Shown here: piece by piece, positions 1 to 7,529 of the stretch
How the letters are laid out: each line of letters starts with the position of its first letter
Position numbering within the stretch: position 1 is the stretch's first letter
Source of the DNA: Halomonas fontilapidosi
GTDB taxonomy: Bacteria > Pseudomonadota > Gammaproteobacteria > Pseudomonadales > Halomonadaceae
Direction: 5' to 3'
NCBI RefSeq assembly: GCF_014192285.1
Contig: NZ_JACHXQ010000009.1
Location: forward strand, 97,158-161,157
DNA length: 64,000 bases
Program-made: the position numbers and the translations under genes
Notes under the pieces: generated by a model
Database searches by the model: none
What the model saw: only the letters and a program-made list of their open reading frames with translations
What the model was told of the DNA's origin: nothing

Positions 1-1
1 G

Positions 2-616
2 ATCGTCACGCTGGCCGATTCCGGCATCGAGTCGCTCGCTGACCTCGAGGGCAAGACCATCTCTGTCGGCGCGCCGGGCAGCGGTACCGAGCTCAACGCC
101 CGCGCAGTGCTCGAGGCCAACGGCATCACCTACGACGACATCGACCCGCGTCGTCTCAACTTCAACGAGACCGCCGATGCCATCCGCGATGGCGACATCG
201 CCGCCGGTTTCTGGAGCGTGGGGCCGCCCACCAGCTCGATCATGAACCTGGCCACCACGCGCGACATTCGTCTGGTTGGGCTGAGCGACGAGGAGGTCGC
301 CAATTCCCGCGAGGAGTCGCCGGTGTTCGCCCGCTACAGCCTTCGCGAAGGCCTTTACGAGGGCATGGAAGGCTCGGTGCAGACCCTCGGTATCCCCAAT
401 GTGCTGGCGGTGAGCAGCGAGATGGACGAGGAGCTGGCCTATCAGATCACCAAGATGCTCTTCGAGCGCACCGGCGAGCTGATCGATATCCATCCGGCGG
501 CCAACGATACCACCGTGGAATTCAGCATCGAGTCCACGCCGATCGCCTTCCACCCCGGCGCGCTGCGCTATTACGAAGAGATCAATGCCGAGATCGCTGA
601 CCATCAGCGTCCCTGA
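2..616 (+). CDS. TAXI family TRAP transporter solute-binding protein (5' end cut by window)
   Basis: Periplasmic binding component of a tripartite TRAP transporter of the TAXI class, which delivers carboxylate-type substrates to a fused DctQM permease. The frame is open from base 2, so the N-terminus and signal peptide lie outside the window. Visible features are the family segment around VGAPGSGTELNARAVLEANG and a C-terminal half with the usual helix-rich arrangement ending FHPGALRYYEEI. A DUF1850 gene follows after 6 bp and a fused TRAP permease comes next, which is the standard TAXI operon order. The family call is secure. The substrate cannot be read from sequence; glutamate, 2-oxoglutarate or other carboxylates are possible. 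Confidence 0.93.
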   Translation: MVTLADSGIESLADLEGKTISVGAPGSGTELNARAVLEANGITYDDIDPRRLNFNETADAIRDGDIAAGFWSVGPPTSSIMNLATTRDIRLVGLSDEEVANSREESPVFARYSLREGLYEGMEGSVQTLGIPNVLAVSSEMDEELAYQITKMLFERTGELIDIHPAANDTTVEFSIESTPIAFHPGALRYYEEINAEIADHQRP

Positions 617-622
617 AGGCGC

Positions 623-1147
623 ATGCATGCATCACGCCTGAGCAAGGGGCGGGCCTGGCTGCCCGCCCTGATGCTTTTTGTGGGCCTGCTTGCGCAGGGC
701 TCGGCGGTTGCTGCCGAGGAGGCTCGGCTGGAGGTGCTCGACGCCGACGGAAAGCGCCTGGTGAGCCTGCCGATGCCCGAGGGAGACGGCTGGTGCCTGG
801 AGTGGAACCACTCGGTCGAAGGGTTCCCGGTGCAGGACTGCTATCGCCACCGGAGGGGCCGCATGGTCCTGGTGCGCAGCCACCTGCCCGACTTTGCTGC
901 CGGGCTTGATCATATCCCCGGGCGCGGCCGCCAGGTCTCCGACGGCGAGGGCGGCTACTGGATCGAGGCGATCGACGAACCGGTGCCGGGCAATGCCTAC
1001 CGGCTGAGGGTGGGGGCGATGCGCGTCGACCACCGACTGGTGGTCGACGGCGAGCGCATCAGCCTGAGTCGTCTGGCCGAGAACCAGCGGGTGACCCTCC
1101 GTCTGACCCTGCCCAGCGTTGCTCCCGCTATAGACGACCCTCAGTGA
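623..1147 (+). CDS. DUF1850 domain protein, TRAP-associated, secreted
   Basis: 174 aa protein with an N-terminal signal peptide: hydrophobic stretch at about residues 13-30 (LPALMLFVGLLAQGSAVAA) with a probable AxA cleavage site. The mature part carries the motif W-C-L-E-W-N-H-S-V-E-G and a second cysteine a few residues on (QDCYRH), so a periplasmic disulfide is plausible. DUF1850 proteins are typically encoded between TAXI binding proteins and fused TRAP permeases, exactly as here (6 bp after the binding protein, 25 bp before the permease). It probably assists the transporter, but its biochemical role is unknown. ATG at 623 is the first plausible start after the upstream stop. Confidence 0.82.
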   Translation: MHASRLSKGRAWLPALMLFVGLLAQGSAVAAEEARLEVLDADGKRLVSLPMPEGDGWCLEWNHSVEGFPVQDCYRHRRGRMVLVRSHLPDFAAGLDHIPGRGRQVSDGEGGYWIEAIDEPVPGNAYRLRVGAMRVDHRLVVDGERISLSRLAENQRVTLRLTLPSVAPAIDDPQ

Positions 1148-1172
1148 ACAATAATCCTGCGAGACCATCACG

Positions 1173-3182
1173 ATGAGCGATTCGGGCAACTCTCCCATCA
1201 TTCCCGGCAGTCAGGCGAACCATTCACGCCCGGTGCTGTGGTTGATCACCCTGGTGGCGGTGGGACTGTCACTGTTCCAGCTCTATTCTGCCGGTATCCA
1301 GCCGCTGGGCCTCTTCTACCAGCGCAGCATCCACCTGATGCTGATCATGATGCTGGCCTTCCTGATGTTTCCGTTGCCGGGGCCGAGGCATGATCGCGGG
1401 CTCGTCACCGGGCTGGTCGATACGCTCTTTCTGTTCGGGGCGCTGATCACCGGGGGCTACCTGGTGCTCTTTCTCGACGAGATCATCAACCGCGCCGGCT
1501 TCTGGAGCCAGACCGACATCGTGATCGGCTGTATTGCCACCGTCACCGTGCTCGAAGCGGCACGGCGGGCGGTGGGTCTGGGCATGACCATCATCGGCCT
1601 GATCGCCATCCTCTACGCCCTGGCCGGACCGCGCGGCGACCTGCCGTGGCTGGGCCAGTTTCTGCCGGGCATCCTCGAGCACCGCGGCTACAACCTCGAC
1701 CGCCTGGTGGGCCAGCTCTACCTGGGCCAGGAGGGCATCTTCGGCCTGCCCATGGGCGTGGCGGCCACCTATATCTTCATCTTCGTGCTGTTCGGGGCCT
1801 TTCTGGAGATCACCGGCGCCGGCAAGTTCTTCATCGACCTGGCCTATGCCGCCACGGGCCGCCAGCGCGGCGGCCCGGCCAAGGCAGCTGTGATCGCCTC
1901 CGCCGGCATGGGCTCGATTTCCGGCAGCGCCATCGCCAACGTGGTGACCACCGGGGCCTTCACTATCCCGCTGATGAAGCGCCTGGGCTACAAGCCCCAC
2001 CAGGCCGGCGGTATCGAGGCGGCGGCCTCTACCGGCGGGCAGATCATGCCGCCGCTGATGGGCGCCGGGGCCTTCCTGATCGCCGAATACACCCGGATGC
2101 CCTACCTCGACGTCGTCAAGGTGAGCATCCTGCCGGCGATCATGTACTTCGCCACCGTCTATCTCTTCGTGCACATCATCGCCCTCAAGCAGGGCATGCA
2201 GGGCATGGCGCGTTCCGAACTGCCCCAGATGCGCGACGTCATGGGCGCCGGCTGGCACTTCCTGCTGCCGCTGCTGGTGCTGGTATGGCTGCTGGTGATG
2301 AACATGTCGCCGATGCGGGTCGGCTACTATGCCATTCTCACCATGCTGGCCGTGGCGGTGCTGCGCTTTGCGGTGTGGTTCCTGTTCATCGCCCCCCGCG
2401 AGGGGCAGAGGGTGACCGCGGAGACGCTGCGCGAGGCGTGCAAGGTCGGGCTGATCAAGCTGGTTGGCGGCCTTGAACTGGGCGCGCGCAATGCCGTGGC
2501 GGTCTCCATGGCCTGTGCCGTGGCCGGCATCATCGTCGGCGTGGTGGGCCTGACCGGACTGGGGCTGAAGTTTTCCTCCATGATGATGGCCTTCTCCGGC
2601 GGCAACCTGCTGCTGGCACTGGTGATGGTGCTGCTGGCCAGCCTGGTGCTGGGCATGGGCCTGCCGGTCACCGCCAGTTACATCGTGCTGATCGTGCTGG
2701 TGGGGCCGGCGCTGACCGCCGAGTTCGGGGTGCCGCTGCTGATCGCCCACCTGGTGGTGTTCTGGTACTCGCAGGACTCCAACGTCACGCCGCCCATTGC
2801 TCTGGCCGGTTTCGCCGGTGCGGCGATCGCCGGGGCCAAGCCCATGGATACCGGCTTTCAGGCCTGGAAGTTCGCCAAGGGGCTCTATCTGATTCCGCTG
2901 TTCATGGTCTACAACCCGGAAATCATCATGGGGGGACCGCTGCCCCTGCTGGTGTGGACCGCCTTCACCGGCCTGCTGGCGCTGGGGGCCTTTGCCGCGG
3001 CCCTGGAAGGGTACCTGTTCACCCGCATGGGCTTGCTGGCGCGCGCGCTGCTGCTGCCGGGGATCGTCGCGGTCTTCTATCCCGACCTGCTGGTAGAGGT
3101 CGCCGGCGCCGTCGTGATGGTGCTGGTACTGGCCGGTAACTGGCTGGTCAGTCGCCGTGAGGCTGGGGCCGCGCTCGGCTGA
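1173..3182 (+). CDS. TRAP transporter permease, DctQ-DctM fusion
   Basis: 669 aa polytopic inner-membrane protein, the usual length for fused TRAP permeases. The N-terminal four-helix DctQ-like part (about residues 20-140) precedes the DctM-like 12-helix part. The hallmark segment GMGSISGSAIANVVTTGAFT (about residues 245-265) is followed by GGIEAAASTGGQIMPP. A second repeat shows GMGLPVTASYIVL and FWYSQDSNVTPPIALA. It imports the ligand of the upstream binding protein using an ion gradient, probably sodium in a halophile. It is the last gene of the operon; a hairpin terminator follows 19 bp after the stop. Confidence 0.95.
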   Translation: MSDSGNSPIIPGSQANHSRPVLWLITLVAVGLSLFQLYSAGIQPLGLFYQRSIHLMLIMMLAFLMFPLPGPRHDRGLVTGLVDTLFLFGALITGGYLVLFLDEIINRAGFWSQTDIVIGCIATVTVLEAARRAVGLGMTIIGLIAILYALAGPRGDLPWLGQFLPGILEHRGYNLDRLVGQLYLGQEGIFGLPMGVAATYIFIFVLFGAFLEITGAGKFFIDLAYAATGRQRGGPAKAAVIASAGMGSISGSAIANVVTTGAFTIPLMKRLGYKPHQAGGIEAAASTGGQIMPPLMGAGAFLIAEYTRMPYLDVVKVSILPAIMYFATVYLFVHIIALKQGMQGMARSELPQMRDVMGAGWHFLLPLLVLVWLLVMNMSPMRVGYYAILTMLAVAVLRFAVWFLFIAPREGQRVTAETLREACKVGLIKLVGGLELGARNAVAVSMACAVAGIIVGVVGLTGLGLKFSSMMMAFSGGNLLLALVMVLLASLVLGMGLPVTASYIVLIVLVGPALTAEFGVPLLIAHLVVFWYSQDSNVTPPIALAGFAGAAIAGAKPMDTGFQAWKFAKGLYLIPLFMVYNPEIIMGGPLPLLVWTAFTGLLALGAFAAALEGYLFTRMGLLARALLLPGIVAVFYPDLLVEVAGAVVMVLVLAGNWLVSRREAGAALG

Positions 3183-3200
3183 CGCGCCGAACGAACGCCG

Positions 3201-3231
3201 TGGGCCCGCCCGGCAGTGCCGGACGGGCCCA
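3201..3231. terminator. bidirectional hairpin terminator
   Basis: TGGGCCCG.CCGG pairs with CCGG.CGGGCCCA (13-bp stem, one C-A mismatch, about 5-nt loop). It lies between the convergent TRAP operon and lipoprotein gene. No long U-run follows, so efficiency is uncertain. Confidence 0.6.
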
Positions 3232-3250
3232 GGCATTGTGTCTTGGTGAC

Positions 3251-3808
3251 TTACGGTGAGGTTTCGGTCTCGCCCTCTGTTGCGACATTCTCGGCCGATT
3301 CGCCGTTGGTGTCGGTCGCCGCCTCGTTGCTATCCGCGTCACCCGAGGTCATTTCCCTGGCTTCGTCGACCAGCTCGCTGGCCTTCTGCTGGGCGGCGTC
3401 CACGGCGTCGGCGGTGACTTCGCGGGCCGACTCGACGGCATCGGCAGTGGCGTCACGAGCGGCGTCCAGGGCGTTTTCGGCCTCGTCTGCCGCTTCTTCG
3501 CCGACGTTATCGGCTGTCTGGGCGGCCTCGCTGGCCTCCTGTGCCGCCTCGTCTCCAGCGGCATCGAGGGTGTCTCCCGCCTCGTCGGCGGCCTGTCCGG
3601 CTTGCGTTTCCACAGCTTCGACTGCCTCTCCGGCGGCCTCGGCCGTCTCTTCGGCGGTCTGCTCTGCCGACTCGACGGCTTGCTCAAGCTCCTGCTCAGC
3701 CGGTTCTTCCTGCTGTGTGGTCGGCTCGCTCGGTTCGCTGTCGGAGTCGCAGCCGACGAGCAGCAGTGAGCCGGCCAGTGCCGTGGTAAAGATCAGTGAA
3801 CGCTTCAT
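3251..3808 (-). CDS. Ala/Glu/Asp-rich lipoprotein, helical repeat
   Basis: 185 aa lipoprotein of unknown function. The ATG at 3808 is chosen because AAGGAG precedes it and it opens directly with a lipoprotein signal (MKRSLIFTTALAGSLLLVGC; lipobox L-V-G-C, lipidated Cys at about residue 20). The rest is low complexity: nearly all A, E, D, T and Q from about residue 35 to 150, with an 11-residue-like periodicity (for example TADAVESAREV then TADAVDAAQQK). This predicts a long amphipathic or coiled helix, followed by a disordered acidic tail. Such repeats resemble apolipoprotein/LEA-type helices. It is monocistronic, divergent from purE. Envelope spacing or osmotic protection is conceivable but unproven. 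Confidence 0.75.
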   Translation of the reverse strand: MKRSLIFTTALAGSLLLVGCDSDSEPSEPTTQQEEPAEQELEQAVESAEQTAEETAEAAGEAVEAVETQAGQAADEAGDTLDAAGDEAAQEASEAAQTADNVGEEAADEAENALDAARDATADAVESAREVTADAVDAAQQKASELVDEAREMTSGDADSNEAATDTNGESAENVATEGETETSP

Positions 3809-3955
3809 GGTGTTCTCCTTGAGAGTTTCCCGTCGGGCTTGTCCTTGCTGCCCTCTCATCATGACCCTAGCAATCAATTGCGGATTCAGCATGCAAACCC
3901 TTGTCTTCCGAGAGCGACAGTCCCAAGGAAAGCAATAGCTGTCCGGTTGGTCTAG

Positions 3956-3984
3956 ATGACTGTCAGGACCCACAACGCTAGAAT
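3956..3984 (+). promoter_or_regulatory. possible sigma70 promoter of purEK
   Basis: TAGAAT at 3979-3984 resembles a -10 box. A weak -35 (ATGACT, 3956-3961) lies 17 bp upstream, and the transcript would start about 40 nt before purE. The -35 match is poor. Confidence 0.3.
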
Positions 3985-4029
3985 GTGCGGTTTCCTTTTT
4001 GCAGGTAGGCGGTCGCCAAGGAGCAAGCC

Positions 4030-4542
4030 ATGCAGTCCGATACACAGGCGCCGAAGGTCGGCGTGATCATGGGGTCGAAGTCCGACTGGCCGGTGATGGA
4101 GCATGCCGTGGCAATGCTCGAGCGGCTTGGTGTGCCCTGCGAGACGCGGGTGGTGTCCGCCCACCGTACGCCTGACCTGCTCTTCGACTATGCCAAGGGC
4201 GCCGCCGAGCGAGGGCTTCAGGTGATCATCGCCGGTGCCGGCGGGGCGGCTCACCTGCCGGGCATGGTGGCCTCCCAGACGGCGCTGCCAGTGCTGGGGG
4301 TGCCGGTGGAATCCAAGGCACTCAAGGGCCTGGACTCACTGCTCTCCATCGTGCAGATGCCCGGCGGCATCGCCGTGGGCACGCTCGCCATCGGCAAGGC
4401 CGGCGCCACCAATGCCGGCCTTCTGGCCGCGCAGATTGTCGGCCTGCAGGACGCGACAGTGCGCACCGCCGTGGAGGCCTTCCGCGCCGAGCAAACGCAG
4501 ACGGTGCTCGACAACCCCGACCCCCGGCCTGAAAGCGAATGA
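4030..4542 (+). CDS. purE: N5-carboxyaminoimidazole ribonucleotide mutase
   Basis: 170 aa class I PurE, which isomerises N5-CAIR to CAIR in de novo purine synthesis (cytoplasmic, homo-octameric in the family). Visible motifs are [10 protein letters not shown] near the N-terminus, VSAHRTPD (catalytic His region, about residue 42-50), and [15 protein letters not shown], which forms the substrate loop. The ATG at 4030 follows a purine-rich stretch (CCAAGGAGCAAGCC). It is the first gene of a purE-purK pair, with purK starting 11 bp after its stop. The start of the preceding lipoprotein gene is divergent. Confidence 0.97.
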   Translation: MQSDTQAPKVGVIMGSKSDWPVMEHAVAMLERLGVPCETRVVSAHRTPDLLFDYAKGAAERGLQVIIAGAGGAAHLPGMVASQTALPVLGVPVESKALKGLDSLLSIVQMPGGIAVGTLAIGKAGATNAGLLAAQIVGLQDATVRTAVEAFRAEQTQTVLDNPDPRPESE

Positions 4543-4553
4543 AGGAGACCACC

Positions 4554-5666
4554 ATGAATATCGGCGTCCTGGGTGCCGGCCAGCTCGGCCGCATGTTGGC
4601 CCTCGCCGGCTACCCGCTGGCCAACCGCTTCACCTTCCTCGACACCACCGGGCACCCCAGTGCCGGCATCGGGGACGTGATGATCGACACCGATCGCCGG
4701 CACCTCGAGGCCTTCCTGGAGAAGGTCGACCTGGTGACTTACGAGTTCGAGCACCTGCCCGTTTCGCTCGTCCAGGCGATCGAGGAAGTCAGGCCCGTCC
4801 ACCCCTCCAGCGAGGCTATCCGCGTCTGCCAGAACCGCGCCGAGGAGAAGGCGCTGTTCGACCGCCTGGGCATCCCTACGCCGGCCTACCGCCTGGTGGA
4901 GCACGCCGACGAGCTGGAGACGGCGGCCCGCGAGCTGGGCTGCCCGGTGGTGGCCAAGTCGGTCACCGAGGGCTACGACGGCAAGGGCCAGGCGGTACTA
5001 AAGGACCCGACCGAGGCCCAAGACGCCTGGCGTGCGATCAACCACCCGCGGCTGGTCGTCGAGGCCTTCGTCGACTTCGTGCGCGAGGTGTCGATCATCG
5101 CCGTGCGCGGGCGCGATGGCGAGGTGGCCTTCTACCCCATGGCCGAGAACCAGCATGTGGACGGCATCCTGCGCTATTCCATCGCGCCGATGCCGGACCT
5201 CGACGCGCGGCTCCAGCAGGTTGCCGATGGCTATATCCGTGCGCTGCTCGATGAACTCGACTATGTGGGCGTGCTGACCCTGGAGCTGTTCCAGACACGC
5301 GACGGGACCCTGCTGGCCAACGAGATGGCGCCCCGTGTGCACAACTCCGGCCACTGGTCGATCGACGGCGCGGTCACCAGCCAGTTCGAGAACCACCTGC
5401 GTGCCATCCAGGGCCTGCCACTGGGCGATACCGCGGCGCGCATGCCGACCTGCATGGTCAACGTGATCGGCCGGGAAGGTGACCCGGCGGCGATCCTGGC
5501 CCTCCCGGATGCCCACCTGCACCGTTACGACAAGAGCGAGCGCCCCGGCCGCAAGCTGGCCCACGTCAACCTGCTGGCGCCCACCCATGAGCTGCTGCTG
5601 GAGCGGGTGCGCGACTGCGCGGCGCTGTTGCCGGACGCCCCGGCGCCGCGCTTCAGCTTCGAGTAG
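4554..5666 (+). CDS. purK: 5-(carboxyamino)imidazole ribonucleotide synthase
   Basis: 370 aa ATP-grasp enzyme making N5-CAIR from AIR, ATP and bicarbonate, the substrate for PurE. It opens with the GVLGAGQLGRM nucleotide-binding loop; the ATP-grasp core shows KSVTEGYDGKGQ and VEAFVDFVREVS, and the metal-binding region reads NEMAPRVHNSGHWS. I start it at 4554 because GAAGGAGACC sits ideally upstream. An in-frame ATG at 4539 overlaps the purE stop and would add only five residues. The operon ends at the hairpin 24 bp downstream. Confidence 0.97.
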   Translation: MNIGVLGAGQLGRMLALAGYPLANRFTFLDTTGHPSAGIGDVMIDTDRRHLEAFLEKVDLVTYEFEHLPVSLVQAIEEVRPVHPSSEAIRVCQNRAEEKALFDRLGIPTPAYRLVEHADELETAARELGCPVVAKSVTEGYDGKGQAVLKDPTEAQDAWRAINHPRLVVEAFVDFVREVSIIAVRGRDGEVAFYPMAENQHVDGILRYSIAPMPDLDARLQQVADGYIRALLDELDYVGVLTLELFQTRDGTLLANEMAPRVHNSGHWSIDGAVTSQFENHLRAIQGLPLGDTAARMPTCMVNVIGREGDPAAILALPDAHLHRYDKSERPGRKLAHVNLLAPTHELLLERVRDCAALLPDAPAPRFSFE

Positions 5667-5689
5667 GCCGGGTTCGCCCGCCGCCATGA

Positions 5690-5717
5690 GGAAGGCCCCG
5701 CAAATGCGGGGCCTTCC
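5690..5717 (+). terminator. purEK hairpin terminator
   Basis: Perfect 12-bp stem, GGAAGGCCCCGC / GCGGGGCCTTCC, with loop AAAT, followed by GTGTTT. It lies 24 bp after purK. Confidence 0.75.
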
Positions 5718-5837
5718 GTGTTTCCGGGCCTGCCCCGGCTGACCGGGATCAAGGAAGCGTCGACTCGTGACGCTTTCGATTGATCCCGGCGCCGTCAGGA
5801 GAACAATGGGAGGACGACACCGGGGCAGGGAGGGAGG

Positions 5838-7091
5838 ATGAAACACCATCCGAGAGCGGGTGATCTCGCCCTGGCGGCGGCGGTGCTGTTGCCGCTGGTG
5901 GTGGCCCTGCCGCGGCTGGGCTGGCCCGCCGATGATGCCGGCGCCTGGCTGGCCTGGGTCGGCCGTGCCGCGGGGATCCTGGGGCTCGCCATGCTGCTGC
6001 TGGCGGCGGCGACCAGCATCCGGGTGCCGGGCTGGGATCGTCCCTTTGGCGGGTTGGCCCGGCTCTGGCGCCTGCACCACGCTCTGGCGCTGGCACTGGC
6101 GGCGGTGCCGCTGGGAATGCCGGTGGCGGTGGACGTGCTCTTCCCGCCCTTATCCCGAGGCCCCGTCTGGCTCGGCTGGTTGGCCTGGCTGGCGATGCTG
6201 CTGTTCCTCGCCCCCACCTTCGGCTTCTTCGGCCGGCCCCGCTACCAGACCTGGAAGCGTCTTCACCTGGTGTCGGCCGCGGCCCTGCTGCTGGCCCTGG
6301 CCCACGCCCTGCCGCTGGCGGGGGAGGCCTGGCCTTGGTGGCTGCTGGGGCTGGCCGGCCTGGCGGCCATCGCCTGGCGCAAGCTGGGCTCGCATCGGGC
6401 GCGGCTGGCCTATCGCATCGAGACGGTGGAGCCGCTAGCCCGCGGGGTGGTGGAACTGGTGCTCGCCCCGCAGGGACGGCGGCTGGTTCATGAGCCCGGG
6501 CAGTTCGTCTACCTGGCCCCGTTGGATAAGACCCTGGCGGCCGGCCGCGGCGAGGAGCATCCCTATACCATTGCCTCGGCCCCGGCCGATGACCGCCTGC
6601 GCATTGGCATCAAGGACCTGGGCGATGCCAGCCACGCCCTGCAGTCGGTGACGCCGGGGTCGATGGTGCAGGTCGAGGGCCCCTACGGCGACGTCTTCGG
6701 CCGCCATCCGTCGGGGCGCCACCGGCTCTGGCTCGGCGGGGGGATCGGCATCACGCCCTTCGTTAGCGGGGCCCGCGACCTGCTGGCCCGGGGAATGGTG
6801 GAGGGGAAGGTGCTGCTGGTCTACCTGGCCAACCGTCCGCAACGGGCCTACTACCTGGACGAGCTCGAGGCGATCGCCGAGCGGCTGCCGGGCTTCTCGG
6901 TGGTGGCGCACTACTACCTCGAGCGGGGCGCCCTGGACGTGGCCTTCCTCGCCACGCACTGCCCCGACGTCGCCGAGCGGGAGATCCATCTCTGTGGCCC
7001 GCCGGCCATGAACGCCCACCTGAGACGTCTGCTCGTCGGCCAGGGGGTGCCGCGCTCACGCATCCATAGCGAGGTCCTCGATTTCCTGTGA
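5838..7091 (+). CDS. Membrane ferredoxin/ferric-reductase-like flavoprotein
   Basis: 417 aa protein. About the first 175 residues hold several transmembrane helices with His in LHHALALALA and RLHLVSAAALLLALAHAL, consistent with a ferric-reductase-like haem b domain. The C-terminal half is an FAD/NAD(P) reductase: FAD-binding HPYTIASAP (about 235), VEGPYGDVFG, nucleotide-binding GGGIGITPF (about 300) and the terminal CGPPAMNAHLRRLL. It probably moves electrons from NAD(P)H through FAD across or into the membrane. The start is supported by GGGAGGGAGG. Its stop overlaps the start of the next gene (GTGA), so the cytochrome b5-like protein is likely a partner. Confidence 0.85.
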   Translation: MKHHPRAGDLALAAAVLLPLVVALPRLGWPADDAGAWLAWVGRAAGILGLAMLLLAAATSIRVPGWDRPFGGLARLWRLHHALALALAAVPLGMPVAVDVLFPPLSRGPVWLGWLAWLAMLLFLAPTFGFFGRPRYQTWKRLHLVSAAALLLALAHALPLAGEAWPWWLLGLAGLAAIAWRKLGSHRARLAYRIETVEPLARGVVELVLAPQGRRLVHEPGQFVYLAPLDKTLAAGRGEEHPYTIASAPADDRLRIGIKDLGDASHALQSVTPGSMVQVEGPYGDVFGRHPSGRHRLWLGGGIGITPFVSGARDLLARGMVEGKVLLVYLANRPQRAYYLDELEAIAERLPGFSVVAHYYLERGALDVAFLATHCPDVAEREIHLCGPPAMNAHLRRLLVGQGVPRSRIHSEVLDFL

Positions 7092-7441
7092 ACACCGTCG
7101 CCTACACTGCCTTCGTCGCCTTCCTCTCCAGCGTGCTGACCCTGGTCTCGATCAATGCGCTCTCCTCGCCGGACCCGGCGGCCCCTGACGATCCCGAGGC
7201 CATCACCCGCGAGGCGCTGGCCCGCCACGACAGCGCCGAGAGCTGCTGGAAGGCCATCCACGGCTCGGTCTATGACGTCACCGGTTTTATCGCCGACCAC
7301 CCGACCTCCGCGGCGGTGATGCTGGCGTGGTGCGGCCGCGACGCCAGCAAGGCGTGGGACAACAAGCGTCCCGGGCGGCCCCACAGCAGCTTCGCCGAGG
7401 GCATGCTGGAGCGCTTCCGGATCGGCCGGCTGGTCGACTAG
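7088..7441 (+). CDS. Membrane-anchored cytochrome b5-like haem protein
   Basis: 117 aa. The N-terminal hydrophobic helix (about residues 5-25) acts as a signal anchor. A single cytochrome b5-like domain then runs from about residue 40 to the end: SCWKAIHGSVYDVTGFIADH, with the first haem His in DHPTSAAV (replacing the usual HPGG), WCGRDASKAW, and the second His in RPHSSFAEG. GTG at 7088 overlaps the upstream TGA, implying translational coupling with the flavoprotein reductase. A two-component electron transfer chain, reductase to b5-type acceptor, is the natural inference. The HPGG-to-HPTS change is unusual but leaves the ligand in place. Confidence 0.8.
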   Translation: MNTVAYTAFVAFLSSVLTLVSINALSSPDPAAPDDPEAITREALARHDSAESCWKAIHGSVYDVTGFIADHPTSAAVMLAWCGRDASKAWDNKRPGRPHSSFAEGMLERFRIGRLVD

Positions 7442-7452
7442 GCTTCGCTTCT

Positions 7453-7469
7453 CCGGGCACGATGCCCGG
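7453..7469. terminator. short GC hairpin
   Basis: CCGGGCA-CGA-TGCCCGG, a 7-bp stem 11 bp after the cytochrome b5-like gene. There is no U-run, so it is only a possible terminator or pause site. Confidence 0.35.
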
Positions 7470-7529
7470 CGCCGCCATGCTAGGCTGGGTGTTCGGCAAC
7501 CAGTCCCCTAGCGATGAGGAAACGATACG

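Noticed and set aside
1269..3236. 655-aa open frame on the minus strand
   Set aside because: Antisense shadow of the TRAP permease. It is His/Gln/Gly-rich, has no domain, and the plus frame is clearly a real transporter.
3891..3906. PurR-box-like sequence ATGCAAACCCTTGTCT upstream of purE
   Set aside because: About 10 of 16 positions match the enterobacterial PurR consensus, the second half is poor, and it lies 120 bp from purE. Too weak to call.
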